From positions 1 through 18,349 of the forward strand of contig JAZNTG010000024.1 of assembly GCA_045591645.1 (NCBI GenBank): a DNA stretch of 18,349 bases, in the 5' to 3' direction. Both the position numbers and the translations under genes were made by a program. This DNA is from SFWF01 sp045591645. GTDB lineage: Bacteria; Bacillota; Clostridia; Oscillospirales; Acutalibacteraceae. Position 1 is the first letter of the stretch; each line of letters starts with the position of its first letter. Positions 14,213 to 18,349 of the stretch are shown piece after piece. The notes beneath the pieces are model-generated. The model was given only the letters and a program-made list of their open reading frames with translations, ran no database searches and was not told the DNA's origin.

Positions 14213-15499
14213 ATGCTTGAGATTTTAAGAAATGCATGGAAAGTTGTTGATATCCGTAAGAAGATATTCTTCACACTTTTCATTATCCTTATCTTCCGTA
14301 TCGGCTCGGTACTTCCCGTACCCTTCGTAAATCTTCAGACTTTGCAGTCTGTTGCATCAAGCACAGACGGCTTCGGCGAGTTCTTCAACTATCTGTCGGT
14401 ACTCACCGGAGGCGGACTTCAGTACGGCGCACTTTTTGCGATGTCGGTAACACCCTACATCAATGCGTCGATCATTATTCAGCTTCTAACTGTTGCTATC
14501 CATTACCTTGAGCGTCTTGCAAAAGAGGGTGAAGAGGGCAGAAAGAAGCTCGCTCAGATCACACGTTACGCAGCTGTTATCCTCGGTCTTGTTCAGGGTA
14601 CCGCCTACTTCTTCTATCTGAAGAATCAGGGTCACCTGCTTGTAAAGGGTACAGGAATGACCTGGTTTGCAGCCTTCGTAATAGTTGCTTGCTTTACCGC
14701 AGGCTCTGCACTTGTTATGTGGCTCGGTGAGCAGATAGATGTTAAGGGTATCGGAAACGGTATTTCTATACTTCTCTTTGCCGGTATCATTTCAAGAGCT
14801 CCTGATGCGGCAAGAACCCTTCTGGGCTATTGGAATCAGGGAAATTACATTGCTGTAATAGGAATTCTCGTTGCATTCCTGCTTGTTATCGCATTCATCG
14901 TATGGATGACTAACGCAGAACGCAGAGTTCCCGTACAGTATGCAAAGCGTGTTCAGGGTAGAAAGCAGTATGGAGGACAGAACTCACATATTCCTTTCAA
15001 GGTTAATATGTCAGGTGTTATGCCTGTCATCTTTGCCAGCTCTATCCTTATGGTTCCCACTATGATACTTTCGTTTATGGATGTATATAAGGAGAGTACT
15101 TGGGTCAAGCTACTTGCCCTCTTCAGCTCTCAGGGTGCCTTCTACGCAATGCTTTATTTTGCGCTCATCATTGGATTTGCATATTTCTATGCAACCATTC
15201 AGTACAATCCTGTTGAGATCGCTAACAATATCCGCAAGAACGGCGGATCTGTTCCCGGTATACGTCCCGGTAAGCCCACTTCGGATTATTTCGGAAAGAT
15301 TCTGTCAAGAATTACACTGCTCGGAGCTTTGTTCCTCAGTGTTATTGCGATCCTTCCGATCATTGTAGGCAACGTCGGCAATATCAACATCTCGCTTGGT
15401 GGTACATCGGTACTCATTCTTGTAGGTGTTGCACTTGATACCGTACAGAACCTTGAGTCTCAGATGATGATGCGTCACTATAAGGGATTCCTTGATTAA
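14213..15499 (+). CDS. secY: preprotein translocase channel subunit SecY
   Basis: This 428-residue inner membrane protein has ten hydrophobic segments, roughly at 18-38, 70-90, 118-136, 150-172, 181-194, 212-232, 266-288, 308-328, 366-386 and 395-411. SecY motifs are clear: GIGNGISI at 179-186, the cytoplasmic loop ERRVPVQYAKR at 236-246, and NPVEIANNIRKNGGSVPGIRPG at 332-353. It forms the SecYEG channel for protein export and membrane insertion. It begins one base after rplO, in its usual place at the end of the spc operon, and is followed by adk. Confidence 0.97.
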   Translation: MLEILRNAWKVVDIRKKIFFTLFIILIFRIGSVLPVPFVNLQTLQSVASSTDGFGEFFNYLSVLTGGGLQYGALFAMSVTPYINASIIIQLLTVAIHYLERLAKEGEEGRKKLAQITRYAAVILGLVQGTAYFFYLKNQGHLLVKGTGMTWFAAFVIVACFTAGSALVMWLGEQIDVKGIGNGISILLFAGIISRAPDAARTLLGYWNQGNYIAVIGILVAFLLVIAFIVWMTNAERRVPVQYAKRVQGRKQYGGQNSHIPFKVNMSGVMPVIFASSILMVPTMILSFMDVYKESTWVKLLALFSSQGAFYAMLYFALIIGFAYFYATIQYNPVEIANNIRKNGGSVPGIRPGKPTSDYFGKILSRITLLGALFLSVIAILPIIVGNVGNINISLGGTSVLILVGVALDTVQNLESQMMMRHYKGFLD

Positions 15500-15521
15500 T
15501 GCAGATAGGAGAGAAGAGGTT

Positions 15522-16154
15522 ATGAAATTAATACTTCTCGGAGCACCTGGTGCTGGAAAAGGCACTCAGGCTGAAAAAATCTGCGAAGCACTTTCGATAC
15601 CCACGATTTCCACAGGAAATATAATCCGTGCTGCTCTAAAAAACGGCACCGAAATGGGCAAGAAAGCACAAAAATATATTGATGCGGGAAAGCTTGTTCC
15701 TGATGATGTCGTTATCGGCATCATCGAGGAACGACTCAAGGAGGATGACTGTGAGAACGGCTTCATCCTTGACGGCTTTCCGCGAACCATCCCTCAGGCA
15801 GAAGCGCTTGATGGAATGGGCATAGAGATCGACTGCGTTTTGTCGATCGAGGTACCCGATGAAAAGATAGTCACCCGTATGTCAGGACGCCGAGTATGTC
15901 CCGCCTGCGGAGCCAGCTATCACATCGAGTATAAGAAACCGGAGAAAGACGGTGTTTGCAATGTCTGCTCGGCTGAGCTGGTTATTCGCAAGGATGATGA
16001 GCCGGCAACTGTTCTTGACAGACTGAATGTCTATCACGAACAGACTGAGCCTCTAAAGGACTACTATGCAAGGACAGGAAAGCTCCGTACTGTAATCGGG
16101 CAGGAAGAGGTAGCTGATACAACAAGGCTTACCTTTGAAGCTCTGGGGTTATAG
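15522..16154 (+). CDS. adk: adenylate kinase, zinc-LID form
   Basis: This 210-residue cytoplasmic enzyme interconverts ATP + AMP and 2 ADP. The P-loop GAPGAGKGT is at 7-15, STGNIIR at 30-36 contacts AMP, FILDGFPRT is at 81-89, and the LID covers about 122-160. The LID has C126-x2-C129 and C146-x2-C149, the four-cysteine zinc site of Gram-positive adenylate kinases. The frame is open upstream to an ATG at 15492 overlapping secY, but that adds ten residues not found in the family. The ATG at 15522 follows GGAGAGAAGAGG and gives MKLILLGAPGAGKG. Confidence 0.96.
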   Translation: MKLILLGAPGAGKGTQAEKICEALSIPTISTGNIIRAALKNGTEMGKKAQKYIDAGKLVPDDVVIGIIEERLKEDDCENGFILDGFPRTIPQAEALDGMGIEIDCVLSIEVPDEKIVTRMSGRRVCPACGASYHIEYKKPEKDGVCNVCSAELVIRKDDEPATVLDRLNVYHEQTEPLKDYYARTGKLRTVIGQEEVADTTRLTFEALGL

Positions 16155-16157
16155 TTT

Positions 16158-16907
16158 ATGATAGTGCTTAAAACCGTACGCGAGCTCGCCGTAATGCGTG
16201 AAGCTTGCAGAATATCGGCAGGAGCATTACAACTTATAGGTCAGGCAATCGAGCCGGGAGTTACTACTGCCGAGCTTGACAGGATGGCTGAGAAATATAT
16301 AAGAAGTCAGGGTGCAACCCCGAATTTTCTCAATTATCACGGCTATCCTGCAACCGCCTGTATATCTATAAACAATGAGGTTATTCATGGAATACCGACT
16401 GCTTCGCGCAAGATCAAGGCTGGTGATATAGTCAGCGTGGATCTCGGCGCAGAGTTTAACGGATATCATGGCGATAATGCTGCCACTTTTGCCTGCGGAG
16501 AAGTATCCGACGAGGCAAGGCGGCTGATGGACACGACCAGAGAGAGCCTTTATGAGGGCATCAAAATGGCGCGTGCAGGCGGCAGGATCGGAGATATCTC
16601 TTATGCTATACAGTCGTATGTAGAAGCCCGTGGTTACTCGGTGGTACGAGAGTACGTCGGCCACGGAGTAGGCACAAGCTTACATGAAGCCCCCGAGGTT
16701 CCGAATTTCGGCACAGCCGGAAGAGGAATTCGACTTATGCCGGGTATGACCCTTGCAATCGAGCCGATGATAAACATCGGTGGACCTTCTGTAAAGGTTA
16801 TGCCGGACGGTTGGACGGTTCTCACAAAGGACGGTTCGCTTTCAGCTCACTTTGAGCACACAGTCGCTATTACATCCGACGGACCGCAGATAATGACGGT
16901 CGTTTAA
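16158..16907 (+). CDS. map: methionine aminopeptidase, type I
   Basis: This 249-residue enzyme removes N-terminal methionine from new proteins in the cytoplasm. The five metal ligands are present: D95 and D106 (VSVDLGAEFNGYHGDN), H169 (GHGVGTSLHE), E202 (AIEPMIN) and E233 (HFEHT). H77 in the VIHGIP segment is the usual substrate-binding histidine. No N-terminal zinc-finger or linker extension is present, so it is the short type Ia form. It begins three bases after adk, with only a weak ribosome binding site, suggesting coupled translation. Confidence 0.97.
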   Translation: MIVLKTVRELAVMREACRISAGALQLIGQAIEPGVTTAELDRMAEKYIRSQGATPNFLNYHGYPATACISINNEVIHGIPTASRKIKAGDIVSVDLGAEFNGYHGDNAATFACGEVSDEARRLMDTTRESLYEGIKMARAGGRIGDISYAIQSYVEARGYSVVREYVGHGVGTSLHEAPEVPNFGTAGRGIRLMPGMTLAIEPMINIGGPSVKVMPDGWTVLTKDGSLSAHFEHTVAITSDGPQIMTVV

Positions 16908-16918
16908 TAGGTGAGCGG

Positions 16919-17158
16919 ATGAGTAGAGGACAGATAGTATGCTCACGGGCAGGAAGCGATAAGGGAAATTTTCTCTGCGTGGTGGATTTCACCGACACCT
17001 CGGTCAGAGTATGTGACGGAAAGCGATATAAGCTGTCCCGTCCTAAGCTTAAAAACCTTAAACATATCGGTGTGACGAATACCGTGCTGAGTGAAAAGGA
17101 TCTTTTAACCGATAAAGCTTTGCGGACGGCTCTCAGCCGTTACCGCTCAAAACTTTGA
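16919..17158 (+). CDS. small KOW-domain RNA-binding protein (L14e-like)
   Basis: The 79-residue basic protein starts MSRGQIVCSRAGSDKGNFLCVVDFTDTSVRVCDGKRYKLSRPKLKNLKHI. The RGQIVxSxAGxDKG pattern is a KOW motif like that of the L14e/L6e family of ribosomal proteins in archaea and eukaryotes. Genes of this kind are often found between map and infA in Firmicutes and are annotated as KOW domain-containing or L14-like RNA-binding proteins. The exact function is not established. Location inside the ribosomal operon and basic composition support a role in ribosome assembly or translation. A GGTGAG site precedes the ATG. Confidence 0.85.
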   Translation: MSRGQIVCSRAGSDKGNFLCVVDFTDTSVRVCDGKRYKLSRPKLKNLKHIGVTNTVLSEKDLLTDKALRTALSRYRSKL

Positions 17159-17173
17159 TAAGGAGAAAACAAT

Positions 17174-17392
17174 ATGTCTAAAGCAGATATGATAGAACTC
17201 GAGGGTACCGTAGTTGAAGCATTGCCTAACGCAATGTTCAAGGTCAAGATCGAAGGCGATCACATAATACTCGCTCATATTTCAGGCAAGCTTCGTATGA
17301 ACTATATACGAATTCTTCCGGGTGACAGAGTAGTTGTTGAAATGTCTCCGTATGACCTTACCAAAGGACGCATTACCTGGCGTTCCAAATAA
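17174..17392 (+). CDS. infA: translation initiation factor IF-1
   Basis: The 72-residue product is the standard length and OB-fold sequence of IF-1: MIELEGTVVEALPNAMFKVKI, then ILAHISGKLRMNYIRILPGDRVVVEMSPYDLTKGRITWRSK. IF-1 binds the A site of the 30S subunit during initiation. AAGGAGAAAAC precedes the ATG. It sits in its usual Gram-positive place before rpmJ and rpsM. Confidence 0.98.
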   Translation: MSKADMIELEGTVVEALPNAMFKVKIEGDHIILAHISGKLRMNYIRILPGDRVVVEMSPYDLTKGRITWRSK

Positions 17393-17424
17393 TAACCTGA
17401 CAATATTCAAGGAGGAAAATCCAA

Positions 17425-17538
17425 ATGAAAGTCAGACCTTCTGTAAAAAAGATTTGCGATAAATGCAAAGTTATCAAGCGCAAGGGAAAAATAATGGTTA
17501 TTTGCGAAAATCCCAAGCACAAACAGCGTCAGGGCTAA
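17425..17538 (+). CDS. rpmJ: 50S ribosomal protein L36 (bL36), zinc-binding form
   Basis: The 37-residue product begins MKVRPSVKKICDKCKVIKRK and ends PKHKQRQG. C11, C14, C27 and H32 form the zinc site of the C+ type L36. AAGGAGG lies 11 bases before the ATG, 32 bases after infA. It is short enough to be missed by length-filtered gene callers, but sequence and position leave no doubt. Confidence 0.98.
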   Translation: MKVRPSVKKICDKCKVIKRKGKIMVICENPKHKQRQG

Positions 17539-17571
17539 TCCTGAGCTAAACTTTAATGGAGGTGCAGAGTA

Positions 17572-17940
17572 ATGGCACGTATAGCCGGTGTTGATCTTCC
17601 GAACGAGAAAAGAGTAGAAATCGGTCTTACCTATATCTTCGGAATCGGTCTTACTACATCAAAGCAGATCCTTGCAGCAACCGGTATCAATCCTGATACC
17701 CGCGTTAAGGACTTAAATGAAGACGATATTTCTAAGCTGCGTGAATATATCGAGCACAACCTTCAGGTCGAAGGTGACCGCCGCCGTGCGATCGCATTCG
17801 ATATCAAGAGACTTATCGAAATCGGAAGTTATCGCGGACTTCGTCACAGAAAGGGCCTTCCCGTAAGAGGACAGCGTTCCAAGACTAACGCTCGTACCCG
17901 TAAGGGCCCGAAGAAGACCATCGCTAACAAGAAGAAGTAA
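17572..17940 (+). CDS. rpsM: 30S ribosomal protein S13 (uS13)
   Basis: The 122-residue product is S13: MARIAGVDLPNEKRVEIGLTYIFGIG at the N-terminus, the helix region LREYIEHNLQVEGDRRRAIAFDIKRLIEIGSYRGLRHRKGLPVRGQ, and a basic tail NARTRKGPKKTIANKKK that reaches toward tRNA. S13 forms intersubunit bridges from the 30S head. GGAGGTG precedes the ATG. It is followed by rpsK at 18 bases, as in the alpha operon. Confidence 0.98.
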   Translation: MARIAGVDLPNEKRVEIGLTYIFGIGLTTSKQILAATGINPDTRVKDLNEDDISKLREYIEHNLQVEGDRRRAIAFDIKRLIEIGSYRGLRHRKGLPVRGQRSKTNARTRKGPKKTIANKKK

Positions 17941-17958
17941 GTTGGGAGGAAGGATTTA

Positions 17959-18172
17959 ATGGCTACTAAGTCTACTAAGGCAACTGCTACACGCAGACGC
18001 CGTGATAAGAAAAACATTGAGCGCGGTGCAGCTCATATCCAGTCGACCTTCAACAACACCATCGTAACCATCACCGATACTCAGGGAAATGCTCTTTCTT
18101 GGGCAAGCGCTGGTGAGCTTGGTTTCAGAGGTTCCAGAAAGTCTACTCCTTTTGCTGCTCAGAGCGCTGCTG
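17959..18172 (+). CDS. rpsK: 30S ribosomal protein S11 (uS11), 3' end lost at an adapter junction
   Basis: The first 71 codons give a good S11: basic N-terminus with TRRRRDKKNIERG, then AHIQSTFNNTIVTITDTQGNALSWASAGELGFRGSRKSTPFAAQSAA. A full S11 would continue for about 55-60 more residues, including the C-terminal basic end. Instead, at 18173 the sequence changes to library adapter. The open frame runs on to a TAA at 18211-18213, but its last codons (tail VGGPSGLRKTIN) are adapter-encoded. The gene is probably intact in the organism and only broken in this assembly. S11 lies on the 30S platform next to the mRNA exit. GGGAGGAAGG precedes the ATG. Confidence 0.95.
18081..18172 (+). repeat. 92-base direct repeat, copy 1 (within rpsK)
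   Basis: These 92 bases of rpsK recur exactly at 18258-18349, offset by 177 bases. Both copies begin TCAGGGAAAT and end GCGCTGCTG. The bases just outside differ: copy 1 is preceded by rpsK sequence and followed by adapter. Read as the genomic insert of one library molecule. Confidence 0.95.
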
Positions 18173-18257
18173 AAGTCGGAGGGCCAAGCGGTCTTAGGAA
18201 GACAATTAATTAAGGCAACTCCTTGGCTCACAGAACGACATGGCTACGATCCGACTT
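18173..18257. other. DNBSEQ/MGI-type library adapter sequence with index (not genomic)
   Basis: Bases 18173-18205 match, from memory, the MGI/BGI adapter that begins AAGTCGGAGG and ends GGAAGACAA, with one extra G near 18181-18183. Bases 18206-18215 (TTAATTAAGG) fill the place of the 10-base sample index. Bases 18216-18257 match the reverse complement of the other MGI adapter, beginning CAACTCCTTGG and ending GATCCGACTT. Order and lengths (33, 10, 42) fit the circularised DNA-nanoball library structure. Confidence 0.95.
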
Positions 18258-18349
18258 TCAGGGAAATGCTCTTTCTTGGGCAAGCGCTGGTGAGCTTGGT
18301 TTCAGAGGTTCCAGAAAGTCTACTCCTTTTGCTGCTCAGAGCGCTGCTG
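18258..18349 (+). repeat. 92-base direct repeat, copy 2 (artefact at the contig end)
   Basis: This is an exact copy of 18081-18172, lying directly after the adapter and ending at the last base of the window. It has no start codon context and is not a second rpsK gene. It is what results from reading round a circle made of a 92-base insert plus 85 bases of adapter. Confidence 0.95.

Noticed and set aside
15492..15521. Adk start at the ATG overlapping secY
   Set aside because: It would add MINADRREEV, absent from the family; the ATG at 15522 has its own ribosome binding site and gives the canonical N-terminus.
18206..18213. TTAATTAA palindrome (PacI site) as a regulatory or integration site
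   Set aside because: It lies in the index position between two adapter arms and is not genomic.
18081..18349. Tandem duplication, attachment-site repeat or mobile element boundary at the 3' end
   Set aside because: The exact repeat is separated by adapter sequence and ends with the contig, which a library artefact explains fully. No transposase or integrase gene is near.
1..18349. CRISPR arrays, tRNA or rRNA genes, insertion sequences, phage or defence genes
   Set aside because: None seen. Every region apart from the leader, short spacers and the adapter end is occupied by recognisable core genes.

Overview
The window is a core housekeeping region from a low-to-moderate GC Gram-positive bacterium, most likely a gut-type member of the Clostridia (Oscillospiraceae/Ruminococcus-like). 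Evidence for this: strong AAGGAGG-type ribosome binding sites before nearly every gene; a zinc-type S14 (type Z); a zinc-LID adenylate kinase; an archaeal/eukaryal-type prolyl-tRNA synthetase without the inserted editing domain; and a small KOW-domain gene between map and infA, an arrangement typical of Firmicutes. The genus placement is inference. All supported genes lie on the + strand.

Region 1 (1-4620) ends an aromatic amino acid pathway cluster. It holds the 3' end of aroA (EPSP synthase), aroC (chorismate synthase) and pheA (fused chorismate mutase/prephenate dehydratase/ACT), overlapping by 11 and 4 bases, so that EPSP is carried through chorismate to phenylpyruvate. proS and a HAD-IIA phosphatase follow at short spacing, both with a GGTGAT-type ribosome binding site instead of AAGGAGG. 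An A/T-flanked hairpin at 4688-4714 closes this unit.

Region 2 (4621-5014) is the only long gene-free stretch. It contains the terminator, a likely sigma-A promoter overlapping that terminator, and a roughly 280-base 5' leader with a run of hairpins. One of these (4909-4937) is followed by TTTTAT and looks like an attenuator. It is probably a ribosomal-protein leader controlling the S10 operon.

Region 3 (5015-18172) is the S10-spc-alpha ribosomal protein cluster in canonical order: rpsJ, rplC, rplD, rplW, rplB, rpsS, rplV, rpsC, rplP, rpmC, rpsQ, rplN, rplX, rplE, rpsN, rpsH, rplF, rplR, rpsE, rpmD, rplO, secY, adk, map, a KOW gene, infA, rpmJ, rpsM and rpsK. Four gene joins are start/stop overlaps or one-base gaps, and most spacers are 11-35 bases. 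The three longer internal spacers (5327-5390, 6957-7055, 13703-13770) carry hairpins. rplN starts with GTG and rpsE with TTG.

Region 4 (18173-18349) is not genomic. At 18173 the rpsK sequence runs directly into what I recognise as the two DNBSEQ/MGI library adapters, separated by a 10-base index-like block (18173-18257). An exact 92-base repeat of rpsK (18081-18172 = 18258-18349) then follows. The order insert-adapter-index-adapter-same insert is what reading round a circularised short-insert library molecule would give. rpsK is therefore truncated by an assembly artefact, and its apparent stop codon is in adapter sequence. I found no undescribed biological system; the most notable observations are this artefact and the S10 leader.
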